Positions 35,744-44,303 of a stretch of DNA of 64,000 nt are shown here, piece by piece. Source of the DNA: Litorimonas sp965205225 (lineage in GTDB: Bacteria; Pseudomonadota; Alphaproteobacteria; Caulobacterales; Maricaulaceae); NCBI GenBank assembly GCA_965205225.1, contig CBDBFZ010000002.1, positions 682,001 to 746,000 of the forward strand. The letters run 5' to 3'. The notes below the pieces were generated by a model. The model did not search any database and had not been told where the DNA came from. It saw only the letters and a list, made by a program, of their open reading frames with translations. Position 1 is the first letter of the stretch, and the number at the start of each line of letters is the position of its first letter. The translations under genes were made by a program, and so were the position numbers.

Positions 35744-36424
35744 TCATTCGTTTTCTTTATGAGCGATGGCTGCGGCGCGGCGGGCCTTGACTCTTTCGGG
35801 CATGGTGAATGCGTAAAGCAGAAACAGTTCGGTAAATTCGCGCAAATCGCCCGCATCCTGTTCTGCGGTCGACTTGGGCGCATCATGGACGGCGTCATTC
35901 CCGCCCAAGCGCACCATGTCAGCCAGGTCCGCCATGGATTCAGGAATAATATTTTTAGCATGGAGGGCCCGTATCCGTTTTGCGAGCGTCCCCTTGTCCT
36001 TGTCTTGACCCAGTTCTTTCGTCGCCAGATCCAGTGCGCGCCGATAGCTATGCATGGCCGGGTCGAAAAATCGGACTCCATCGGAGTTCGCCAAATACAA
36101 ATTTTCGGCTTCCGCAAAGACGAGCTCGACATCCTCCGGAAGATTGTCCAGCGCCTTCGCCGTCTCCCGAGGCGGGTAAAGCGACTTAATATATTTATAT
36201 TTCGATATTCGCTCCTGCCTGTCTTGTTCAAACCAGCCAGACCCAATTTTGATACCCACAATGTCGGCCATGATACCTTGGTCGCATTGATGACATCGAA
36301 AAAAGCCATTTATGGCTGCATAACTCAGGTGATCTCTTTCCTCCTTGTAAGGTACAGCGGACAAAATCGTCGCGGCGGACGTGACCTCGCATCGCGGGCA
36401 TTTCAGTTTCAGCGTGGCCGGCAT
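35744..36424 (-). CDS. DUF4145-domain protein with zinc-ribbon-like N-terminus
   Basis: 226 aa; ATG 36424 with AGGAGG seven bases upstream. N-terminus LKLKCPRCEVTS and FFRCHQCDQG form two CxxC knuckles (likely zinc). The C-terminal half (YRRALDLATKELGQDKDKGT, GGNDAVHDAP) is the DUF4145 helical domain, often found in mobile or defence-associated genes, including as a fusion to nucleases. Role here unknown. A 261-aa frame on the opposite strand is judged a shadow. Confidence 0.75.
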   Translation of the reverse strand: MPATLKLKCPRCEVTSAATILSAVPYKEERDHLSYAAINGFFRCHQCDQGIMADIVGIKIGSGWFEQDRQERISKYKYIKSLYPPRETAKALDNLPEDVELVFAEAENLYLANSDGVRFFDPAMHSYRRALDLATKELGQDKDKGTLAKRIRALHAKNIIPESMADLADMVRLGGNDAVHDAPKSTAEQDAGDLREFTELFLLYAFTMPERVKARRAAAIAHKENE

Positions 36425-36611
36425 GTCTAGGCCTCCTTATATTGCACATATTGTCGATCAGCTATTATCGATCCCGCCTGGTCCTGCCCGCGACCGGGCA
36501 GTCGAGGTCTCATTATCTGGGTCTAGCCCGAACGATGTCAAATTTAAGGCGGCAGAATTTGCCGCCCGCTGTCCACAGATTCCCCGCCGGGCAAGGGGCT
36601 CGTCAAGATGA
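36423..36611 (+). CDS. Small unidentified protein of the accessory island
   Basis: Frame MSRPPYIAHIVDQLLSIPPG, then RDRAVEVSLSGSSPNDVKFK. It ends in an ATGA overlap with the next gene, which supports translation. The proposed ATG overlaps the divergent DUF4145 start (GCATGTC) and lacks a good ribosome site, so the real start may be internal. Confidence 0.4.
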   Translation: MSRPPYIAHIVDQLLSIPPGPARDRAVEVSLSGSSPNDVKFKAAEFAARCPQIPRRARGSSR

Positions 36612-37033
36612 ACGGCGCGTCGATACCCCCGCCCGGCGCGCCGGCGCTGAGCCCCATCGCCTTAGTTTCCCACGGCCTGCCGGGACTGGTCGGTGTTCTC
36701 GACCGGGCGCGCAGCCTGCTGGGTGAGGCTTCGTCTCTCAAAGAGTTACGCACAGCCCAGACCTGTATTGATCTGGCTATTTCCGTCGCCAAAGCGCTAT
36801 ATGGGCGTCAGTCGCCGCTGGACACGCCTGACCAGTTTCAGTCTGTGCGGTTGATGATGGCCGAGGCGTTGACGCTAGAACATCAGGCGTTGTGCGACCT
36901 CGCCCGCGCGGTGAATGAGGCTCAGGCCAATGGCGATCTGGCCAAATCAGGCCAACGGACGGACCTCGTAGACGACGTCTACGAGGTTCCTCCAACCCTC
37001 TCGCAAGTCGGCCTGGCGCGGGATAAAGTCTAG
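36608..37033 (+). CDS. Unidentified helical protein of the accessory island
   Basis: 141 aa: proline-rich start (MNGASIPPPGAPALSP), then a helical stretch RARSLLGEASSLKELRTAQT with VRLMMAEALTLEHQALCDLA. Possibly phage-derived; no family recognised. Its TAG lies in the CTAG target duplicated by the adjoining IS5 copy B, so insertion occurred exactly at the stop codon and left the protein unchanged. Confidence 0.5.
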   Translation: MNGASIPPPGAPALSPIALVSHGLPGLVGVLDRARSLLGEASSLKELRTAQTCIDLAISVAKALYGRQSPLDTPDQFQSVRLMMAEALTLEHQALCDLARAVNEAQANGDLAKSGQRTDLVDDVYEVPPTLSQVGLARDKV

Positions 37034-37892
37034 GTGGTAGTGAAGAATTAACTTTTATTTTCTATAATGTTCCTTCATTTTGTCAGGAGCGCACATATGT
37101 CTGGTTATCAGGAACTTACGGATGAACAATGGGGCCGTTTAAAGCCTTATTGGCCTTATGGGAGCACAGGGAAACCGGGTCGCAACGCCAATAACAGGCT
37201 TTTCATTGATGCTTTGTTGTGGATGGCCCGTTCGGGCGGGCGTTGGCGCGATTTACCCGAACGGTTCGGGCGTTTTGACAGTGTCAAACGGCGTTATTAT
37301 CTCTGGGTTGAGGCCGGGGTTTTAGAAGATGTCTTTAAGGCCTTGCGCACTCACGCTGATCAAGAGTGGCTGATGATGGATGCCACAATTGTGCGGGCGC
37401 ATGCCCAAGCGGCCGGGGTGCGGCATAAAAAAGGGGGCCTGATGCCCATGCATTGGGGCGTTCCAGGGGGGACGTTCCAAGGGCGGCCTGACGACAAAAA
37501 TACATGGTCTGACAGATGCATTGGGTTTACCTCTGCGCCTGATAGCAACGGGCGGGCACTGTAGCGAAATGACGCAAGCCGCCGCCTTATTGGCAGGGTT
37601 TAAGGCGGATCATGTCTTGGCGGATAAGGGCTATGATGGCCGGTGCGTTATAGACGCGGTGAATGAGAGCGGGGCTATGCCCGTTATTCCGTCCCGAAAA
37701 AATGTGCGCAAGCCAAGGCAAACTGATATGGCTTTGTATAAGAAACGTAATATTGTCGAGCGCTTCTTTGGCTATCTCAAACAGTTCCGGCGTGTGGCTA
37801 CGCGATATGACAAGCATATCCAAAACTATATGGGCTTCGTCTATATCGCAGCTATCAAAATCTGGTTCAAATGATTAATTCTTCACTACGAT
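37034..37892 (+). mobile_element. IS5-family (IS427-like) insertion sequence, type 1 copy B (859 bp)
   Basis: Inverted ends GTAGTGAAGAATTAA with perfect CTAG duplication (37030-37033 and 37893-37896). orfA (MSGYQELTDEQWGRLKPYWP, ending about 37563 in a wrong frame) and orfB (37521-37874, with VLADKGYD and RNIVERFFGYLK) meet at the A6G5 run near 37427. An extra block of about 15 bp near 37467 (GGGGGGACGTTCCA) is shared with copy A and displaces the frame further. Confidence 0.9.
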
Positions 37893-37989
37893 CTAGGCTC
37901 ATTCGATCCGATATTGTGCCGGACCCGTAATATGAGTATGGGTTTCCCTTTTGTTTTGATTTGTGATTCACCTTCATTGGAGGTATTTC

Positions 37990-38412
37990 ATGATTAAAGT
38001 AATATCCCAGGATTTGCGTCAGCGTGTCGTTGACGATGTCGCGCAAGGCCATCCGGCTCAACTTGCCGCCCGGCGTTACAATGTCGGCCCGAATGTTGCT
38101 ATTAAACATGTTCGGCGTTGGTGCGAGGAAGGACATATCCATCCCCCGTTACAGAAGGCCGGGTCCCGGAACAAGCAAAATCGATCCTCGATCATAATGT
38201 CTTTTGCACGCGCGTTCAGGCAGTACCCGATACGACCTTGCAAGAGCGGACAAATTTTCTTCGAGACGCGATTGCCCATGTTATTGAGAATACGGTTTGT
38301 GATACTGATAGTGCTAAAAGGTCGGCTAATTCGATTATTAGAGCCTGCGAAAACATGGACTATTATAGAGAACGTCTGCTATAATAGCCTATACCCAAAC
38401 CTAACCAAGTAA
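37990..38412 (+). pseudogene. IS630-family transposase remnant of a second type
   Basis: GGAGG then ATG 37990: MIKVISQDLRQRVVDDVAQG, HPAQLAARRYNVGPNVAIKH, the IS630 helix-turn-helix. Continues after a frame change near 38165 as LDHNVFCTRVQAVPDTTLQE. The catalytic half is missing; IS5 copy 2 begins immediately after. Confidence 0.7.
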
Positions 38413-38415
38413 CTT

Positions 38416-39756
38416 GGACACCTCGAAGAACAGGGTTTTGGGGCCAGTATAGAGGCGAATTTTATAATCGGCTCTCAGGTCAGGCTTCATAGAGTGACGA
38501 ATGCGTGTCCACAGGCGTATTTTGGCATGATTTTGGTCCGCATAAGTGGGGGGATCCGGATTTTGAACAGAATCAGGCTATGGGCTGTCGTCGCTCATGG
38601 AAAACGAGGCGGCGGAAGTTGTAGCTTAGCTTGGCCATGGTGATCCGGCCAGCGGCCCTGGCCTGGCCGATTGAGCGCCTGGCCGATTGAGCGGATCGTG
38701 ATCGCCATCGGCCCTTTCTCATATCCGAACACATGTTCAACACAGGCACGGATGGAGGAGCGGGTCGCATTGCCGCGCCGAATGTGCTTTGCCATCGGTT
38801 TACCGCGGGGCTTCTTTCGATGGATATTTGAACGATAGCCCTGCGCTTTCAGCCAGGCTTCGTTTCTGGCTGAGCGATAAGCTGTATCCGCCCAAACAGA
38901 CTTTGAGCTGTTGGTGGCATCCAGAACCGATGTCAGTTCGTGCCCATCATAGCGGGCCGCATGGGTACAGGTCTCTCCCCGGACAAAGCGCCATTTCCGG
39001 TCAATACTGATATGGTTCTTGTACCCAAAGTGAGGGATGGAAATGTCGACAAGGCCTGCGTCCTGTTCCCCTTCTGCGGTCTTTCGCGCCCTGGAATAGC
39101 TGACCACCGCTCGTGCGTCGGTGTCTTTCTGTGCGGCCCTGGCAGGATCGCCCGCGCCAGATAGCGGACGCGCTTTCACCCGCCCTGGCCCGCTCTTTCT
39201 CTTCTTTCTTCATCCGTTGGCGCGGCGCTGACACCAAAGTGGCATCCACGATCTGACCTCCCGTGGGTTTGTAGCCGCGCTTGCAGAGTTGCTCTTCAAA
39301 AGCGGCAAACAGAGATTTGAAAGCACCAGACTGGGTCAGCTTTTCCTGGGTCAGCTTTTCACGGAACAGCCAAATCGTCTTTTGGTCCGGGGTCGGTTCA
39401 CCGATCTCAAACCTCAGAAACCGCAGCCAACTTAAACGATCCCGGATCAGAAATTCCATCCGTTCATCACTCAGATTGTGCATCGACGCCAGAACAAGCA
39501 CCTTGAACATCGTGACCGGATCATAGGGTGGCCGACCGCCCTTGGCGCGAACCCCATAACCGAGGGCTTCCATCAGAACAGTTCGGAAAGCCTCAAAGTC
39601 CACATGACACTCTAGCGCTTCAAGCGGATCACCTGTCGCCGATAAGCGAGCAAGATGATCCGACAAGTCAAACAATCCAGGCGCGTGCATCATAAAATCC
39701 TCCCAAAACCAGTAAATCAGATCACACCACAAAATGCATGGTTTTTAGAGGCCTCC
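38416..39756 (-). mobile_element. IS5-family insertion sequence, copy 2 (1341 bp)
   Basis: Same element as 11244-12579, inverted, with perfect 4-bp duplication ACTT (38412-38415 and 39757-39760). It differs from copy 1 in only a few positions, including five extra bases near 38660. Confidence 0.92.
38573..39693 (-). pseudogene. IS5-family transposase, copy 2, frameshifted
   Basis: Carries the same break between the IVDATLV part (39693-39001) and the WADTAYRS...VEHVFGYEK part (39179-38595) as copy 1, and the same 16-bp tandem duplication before the C-terminus. Shared lesions mean they existed before the two copies separated, so they are not sequencing errors. Confidence 0.85.
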
Positions 39757-39833
39757 ACTTTCTTATGCCCAACCGTAATAACGACACTAGGGGACCGTAC
39801 GAACAATGGTGGTCGGGTTTTCTTTGGAGTATA

Positions 39834-39905
39834 ATGAAGACTATTCTTTGGATTATCGCTGTAATGTTCTTCGGGGTTATGTTATTGACAACTTGCGGAG
39901 GATAA
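39834..39905 (+). CDS. Possible 23-aa lipopeptide/small membrane peptide
   Basis: ATG 39834 with TTTGGAG five bases upstream gives MKTILWIIAVMFFGVMLLTT then CGG and TAA. A hydrophobic helix ends in a lipobox-like TTC, the size and form of entericidin- or lysis-type lipopeptides. It lies in a gene-poor 390-bp stretch; nothing else is visible between here and 40147 except AT-rich promoter-like DNA. Confidence 0.35.
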   Translation: MKTILWIIAVMFFGVMLLTTCGG

Positions 39906-40147
39906 TGCTATAGACTGGCCTCGACCATCCGGCAAGGCGATATCGTCATTCTCGACACTCTATCATCCCATTCCTTTCCATAAAAAACACTAAATAAAAG
40001 ATGGTCCAGTTTTAAGGGGTAAGGATATGGCTTGTAAGTCAGAATACGTTAACTAATTTGCTTGCATATCTATTTCAGTCTGGCTTATATATCCAGAATT
40101 AACATACCCGGAATTCAAACCTCGGATAAAACCTGTAGAGATATCTG

Positions 40148-40888
40148 ATGAAAAACTTGCTCAATTTCTTTTTCTCGTTCGATAAACTCTTTAAAGAAAA
40201 GTTGATCGTTCCATTTTTCTGGCTGGCTCTCATCTTCTGGGCGCTCTACTATTCTGCAAAAGCCTTGGATACAATTGCGCTGGATCTGCTTGCAAGACCA
40301 ATCGAATTTGTTGGTTCCTTTGCCGGAGTTCTACTCGTTCTTATATCCATTCGAATTGTCTCGGAAATTTTCGTCGCAATATTTAGGATCAATAACAATC
40401 TGTCACCGGATGGTGGCAAGGAAGAACTCGCTGATATTGATCCGGTCGCGGAGACCCGAAAAGCGGCTGAGCATGCCACGACCCGGACACGGGAAATTAC
40501 AAAGACAGCGACGGATAAAACCAAACGAACCTTTGACGGTGTTCGGGATCAGGTCGAAGACACGACGGACTCGCTAACGGCCAAAGCTCGGGCCGTGATA
40601 CATCCAAAAGCGGCTTCGATGACAGCCGATCAAAAGACCGAAGCGGTCATAGGTAAAGGGTCAGTTCCCAAAGCCGGAGATGAGCCGACACCTGTGAAGG
40701 CTATTGAACTCTCCGCGATTGACGCTCCGGCTGTCAAACGCGGTCGTCCTAAGGGCTCAAAAAATAAACCGACGAGCGACGTTAAGCGCGGTCCGAAAAA
40801 AGGTGTGCCGATCCCGCGCGATGCCGACGGTAATCTACTGAAAAAAGACGGGACACCTCGCAAGAAGCCTGGGCCTAAGGCCAAGTAA
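40148..40888 (+). CDS. DUF4282 membrane protein with AT-hook-like basic tail
   Basis: 246 aa. N-terminal DUF4282-type membrane domain (FFFSFDKLFKEKLIVPFFWL, LLARPIEFVGSFAGVLLVLI; two helices). Then a helical linker (ETRKAAEHATTRTREITKTA) and a C-terminal tail with AT-hook-like cores: KRGRPKGSKNKPT, KRGPKKG and RKKPGPK. The combination suggests a membrane protein able to contact DNA, for example a nucleoid tether; this is inference. Upstream DNA is AT-rich. Followed by a strong terminator. Confidence 0.75.
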   Translation: MKNLLNFFFSFDKLFKEKLIVPFFWLALIFWALYYSAKALDTIALDLLARPIEFVGSFAGVLLVLISIRIVSEIFVAIFRINNNLSPDGGKEELADIDPVAETRKAAEHATTRTREITKTATDKTKRTFDGVRDQVEDTTDSLTAKARAVIHPKAASMTADQKTEAVIGKGSVPKAGDEPTPVKAIELSAIDAPAVKRGRPKGSKNKPTSDVKRGPKKGVPIPRDADGNLLKKDGTPRKKPGPKAK

Positions 40889-40912
40889 CAGACTTCAATA
40901 TGGATTATTCTA

Positions 40913-40940
40913 AAGCCCGGCTCAATGAGCCGAGCTTTTT
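40913..40940 (+). terminator. Rho-independent terminator
   Basis: AAGCCCGGCTC-aat-GAGCCGAGCTT forms a GC-rich stem followed by TTTTT, just after the DUF4282 gene. Confidence 0.85.
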
Positions 40941-41027
40941 AATTGAACAGTTGTTCAGACAACTCAATGAACGACCTCCAGATGGCGATATCCTATTCAT
41001 CAGGGCTCGGCGTTGAGTGCGGCAGAG

Positions 41028-43601
41028 CTAGCTAGGGACGCTGACGCGGATCTTGCCGCCAGCAGCGTCAATCTTGATCGTGTTGCCGTCATGGACGCGC
41101 CCGGCGAGTAACTCACGCGCGAGCTCATCCTGCACCTGCTTCTGGATCACGCGCTTGAGTGGCCGGGCACCGTAGCTCGGATCATAGCCAGCCTGGCCCA
41201 GATGCTCCCGCGCCGCGTCCGTCAGTTCGATTGCGATCTGTTTCTCCCGCAGCCAGCCCTGCAGGCGCTTCATCTGAATATCGACTATGTCGACAATATG
41301 TTCAGGTTTGAGCCGTTCGAACAGCAGGATTTCGTCGATCCGGTTCAGGAACTCCGGCCGGAAATGCGCGCTAACTTCCGCCATAACGCCGATCTTCGCT
41401 TTCTGCACGCTTTCTCCATCGCCGAGGTTGAGCAAATGCTGTGCCCCGATATTCGACGTCATGATGATCAGCGTGTTGCGGAAATCGACCGTACGGCCCT
41501 GACCGTCTGTCAGGTGGCCATCGTCGAGGACTTGCAAAAGCACGTTGAACACGTCCAGATGCGCCTTCTCGATCTCATCGAACAGAACGACCTGATAAGG
41601 ACGACGGTGGATGGCTTCAGTGAGTGCACCGCCTTCATCATAGCCTACATATCCCGGGGGCGCACCGATCAGGCGGGACACGCTGTGTTTCTCCATATAT
41701 TCCGACATGTCGATCCGGGTGATGGCCTGATCACTGTCAAACAGAAATCCGGCGAGAGCTTTGGTTAGTTCGGTTTTTCCGACACCGGTCGGGCCGAGGA
41801 ACATGAACGACCCAATGGGTCGTTGGGGGTCGCGCAGGCCCGCGCGGGCCCGCCGCACAGCATCAGACACGGCTTCGACGGCGATTTCCTGCCCGACGAC
41901 GCGTGCACTGAGCAGTGATTCCATGTCCATCAGCTTGTCACGCTCACCTTCCAGCATCTTCTCAACTGGAATACCGGTCCAACGAGAGACCACGGCGGCG
42001 ATGGTTTCAGAGGTCACAGTCTCCGTGTCCATCACATCGACCTCGCCTGCTTCAAGCTCAGCTTCCTGCGCTTCCAGTTTCGGAATTTCGACATGTTGTA
42101 ACCGCCCGGCAGCTTCATAATCGCCGCGGCGGACGGCATCCTGCAGCTCGAATCGCACCTGTTCCAGCTGTTCCTTGATGTTGGTTGCCGAGGCCAGTTT
42201 GCCGCGTTCGGCATCCCAGGCGGCCGTCATCTCATCGGACTGAGCTTTCAGATCTTCGATTTCGGCCTGACGCTTTTCAAGACGAGCCTTAGAAGCGTCG
42301 TCTTTTTCCTTTTTCAAGGCTTCGACCTCGATCTTGAGTTGCACCAGCCGCCGGTCGATCTCATCCAGTGCTTCTGGTTTGCTATCGACCTGCATGCGCA
42401 GGCGCGAGGCTGCTTCGTCCATCAGGTCGATGGCTTTGTCCGGCAGGAAACGGTCTGTGATGTAGCGGTTCGACAGTTTCGCAGCCGCAACAATGGACCC
42501 GTCAGAAATACGGATGCCGTGATGAACCTCATATTTGTCTTTGAGGCCACGCAGGATTGAAATCGTGTCTTCTACGGTGGGTTCGTTCACGAATACCGTC
42601 AGGAAACGCCGAGCCAGTGCGGCGTCTTTTTCCAGATGCTTGCGGTACTCGTTCAGCGTGGTCGCGCCAACGCAATGGAGCTCGCCGCACGCCAGAGCGG
42701 GCTTGAGCAGGTTCGCGGCGTCCATAGCGCCATCCGTCTTACCGGCACCGACCAGCTGGTGGATCTCATCGATGAACAGGATGATCTGTCCGTCTGCGGC
42801 TTCGATTTCCTTGAGCACAGCCTTGAGCCGCTCTTCAAACTCGCCGCGATATTTTGCACCCGCCACGAGTGAGCCGAGGTCGAGGGCGAGCAAACGCTTG
42901 TCCCGGATCGATTCCGGTACGTCGCCTGATACAATACGGTTGGCCAGACCTTCGGCAATGGCAGTCTTACCGACGCCGGGTTCACCGATCATCAGAGGAT
43001 TGTTCTTACCGCGTCGTGACAGGACTTGAATGGTCCGTCGAATTTCTTCATCCCGTCCGATAACCGGATCCAGCTTACCGTCCCGTGAAGCCTGCGTCAG
43101 ATCGCGCGCATATTTGGACAGTGCATCATATTGATCCTCAGCATTATCCGATGTCACAGGCTCGTCCTTTCTTACGCTTTTAATCGCCTCGGTGAGGCGG
43201 GACACATCGACGGGTGCTGACTCCATCGCGGACACCAAATTCTTATCGGCATTCAGAGTTGTGGTCAGTAATAGGCGTTCGATCGTTACAAAGGCGTCAC
43301 CGGCTTTCTTGGCTGTCTTTTCTGCACTGGCAAAGATTTTCGCCGCTGCCTGGGATAGCGACAGACCTGATCCGCCCTGCACTTTGGGCAAGCGATCCAA
43401 CTCTTGTTCTACATGAGTCAGCAGAGCCTCGGCGGAGCCGCCAGCCATCTGGACCAGATTACGGGGCAAGCCGCCATCTTCCATGAGCAAAGCCAGCATG
43501 ATGTGACTCGGCGTGATCTGTTGATTGTCTCGCGTTACGGCCTCGGTCTGAGCTGACTGAATGACAGTGCGGGCGCGTTGGGTGTATGCTTGAATATCCA
43601 C
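41028..43601 (-). CDS. clpB: ATP-dependent disaggregase ClpB
   Basis: 857 aa Hsp100 chaperone acting with DnaK. N-domain (MDIQAYTQRARTVIQSAQTE), first AAA+ with GEPGVGKTAIAEGLANRIV and ILFIDEIHQLVGAG, long middle coiled coil (aa about 400-520), second AAA+ with GPTGVGKTELTKALA and VVLFDEIEKAH, C-terminal domain ending IRVSVPS. The start is GTG 43601 with GAGG eight bases upstream. Intact. An RpoH-type promoter lies upstream. Confidence 0.97.
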   Translation of the reverse strand: MDIQAYTQRARTVIQSAQTEAVTRDNQQITPSHIMLALLMEDGGLPRNLVQMAGGSAEALLTHVEQELDRLPKVQGGSGLSLSQAAAKIFASAEKTAKKAGDAFVTIERLLLTTTLNADKNLVSAMESAPVDVSRLTEAIKSVRKDEPVTSDNAEDQYDALSKYARDLTQASRDGKLDPVIGRDEEIRRTIQVLSRRGKNNPLMIGEPGVGKTAIAEGLANRIVSGDVPESIRDKRLLALDLGSLVAGAKYRGEFEERLKAVLKEIEAADGQIILFIDEIHQLVGAGKTDGAMDAANLLKPALACGELHCVGATTLNEYRKHLEKDAALARRFLTVFVNEPTVEDTISILRGLKDKYEVHHGIRISDGSIVAAAKLSNRYITDRFLPDKAIDLMDEAASRLRMQVDSKPEALDEIDRRLVQLKIEVEALKKEKDDASKARLEKRQAEIEDLKAQSDEMTAAWDAERGKLASATNIKEQLEQVRFELQDAVRRGDYEAAGRLQHVEIPKLEAQEAELEAGEVDVMDTETVTSETIAAVVSRWTGIPVEKMLEGERDKLMDMESLLSARVVGQEIAVEAVSDAVRRARAGLRDPQRPIGSFMFLGPTGVGKTELTKALAGFLFDSDQAITRIDMSEYMEKHSVSRLIGAPPGYVGYDEGGALTEAIHRRPYQVVLFDEIEKAHLDVFNVLLQVLDDGHLTDGQGRTVDFRNTLIIMTSNIGAQHLLNLGDGESVQKAKIGVMAEVSAHFRPEFLNRIDEILLFERLKPEHIVDIVDIQMKRLQGWLREKQIAIELTDAAREHLGQAGYDPSYGARPLKRVIQKQVQDELARELLAGRVHDGNTIKIDAAGGKIRVSVPS

Positions 43602-43670
43602 TCTACTGTCCTCGTCTTAAAATCCTCTGGGTATGCAATAGCGCAAATCTAACGCATAATGCTGAATCAG

Positions 43671-43698
43671 AGATAGGAATGATATCCTAAAATTGAAG
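43671..43698 (-). promoter_or_regulatory. Candidate heat-shock promoter of clpB
   Basis: On the minus strand CTTC is followed after 17 bases by CCTATCT, a perfect CYTATNT -10 and three of four positions of the CTTG -35 for alphaproteobacterial RpoH. The -10 element ends 70 bp before the clpB start. Confidence 0.5.
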
Positions 43699-43814
43699 TG
43701 GCGGATCGATTTTATTTTGATTTGCCGGTTTTGAAGGATGGGAGTGCCGCGACTCCACATGAGTCCACTCACTCCCATGCTTGTAATCCAGCAGTTGCGG
43801 CGGGAAGGCGAATA

Positions 43815-44303
43815 ATGATGATTGCGTCCATTTCCAATCACCAAAGCGTTGTGAAGTGCAAGCGGCTCTCGCCTGAGGAGCGCCGCGTGCAATTGCCTGA
43901 GACAGCGATGGATGTGTTTGCCAAAATAGGAATCGAGCGCGCCGGTCACGGCGATATTGCCAAACGCGCGGATGTGTCGACGCCGACCGTTTTCAACTAT
44001 TTCCCGACCCGAGCCCTGCTGGTTGAAAGCAAACCCGGTGCGGCCAAGATTTTTTCGAAATGGGGTGTCTCGTTCGATCCTGATATTCGGCCGACCTATC
44101 TGACGTTTCAGACGCGGATGGTAGACTTTCTGGTCGCCTATCTGCCCGACAATCCAGAGGATCCCGCGAAGGCGCGAGCCGAAGCGCGTATCCTATATGG
44201 TTTGGCTAAACTGCTGGCGGCGATGGCGTTCGATAATTTCAAACCGGAAGACATGTATAGTTATGTTGGCCGGATCGCCGACATACTGAGCCAGCCTGTT
44301 TAA
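43815..44303 (+). CDS. TetR-family transcriptional regulator
   Basis: About 162 aa from ATG 43815. The HTH is ERAGHGDIAKRADVSTPTVF followed by NYFPTRALLV, the usual TetR DNA-binding domain; the C-terminal ligand domain is short. Its TAA shares bases with the start of the TonB receptor (TAATG), so the two are coupled and the regulator probably senses a ligand related to the receptor's substrate. Confidence 0.85.
   Translation: MMIASISNHQSVVKCKRLSPEERRVQLPETAMDVFAKIGIERAGHGDIAKRADVSTPTVFNYFPTRALLVESKPGAAKIFSKWGVSFDPDIRPTYLTFQTRMVDFLVAYLPDNPEDPAKARAEARILYGLAKLLAAMAFDNFKPEDMYSYVGRIADILSQPV

Noticed and set aside
35645..36430. 261-aa plus-strand frame opposite the DUF4145 gene
   Set aside because: The minus strand has the strong AGGAGG site, CxxC motifs and DUF4145 pattern; the plus frame has none.
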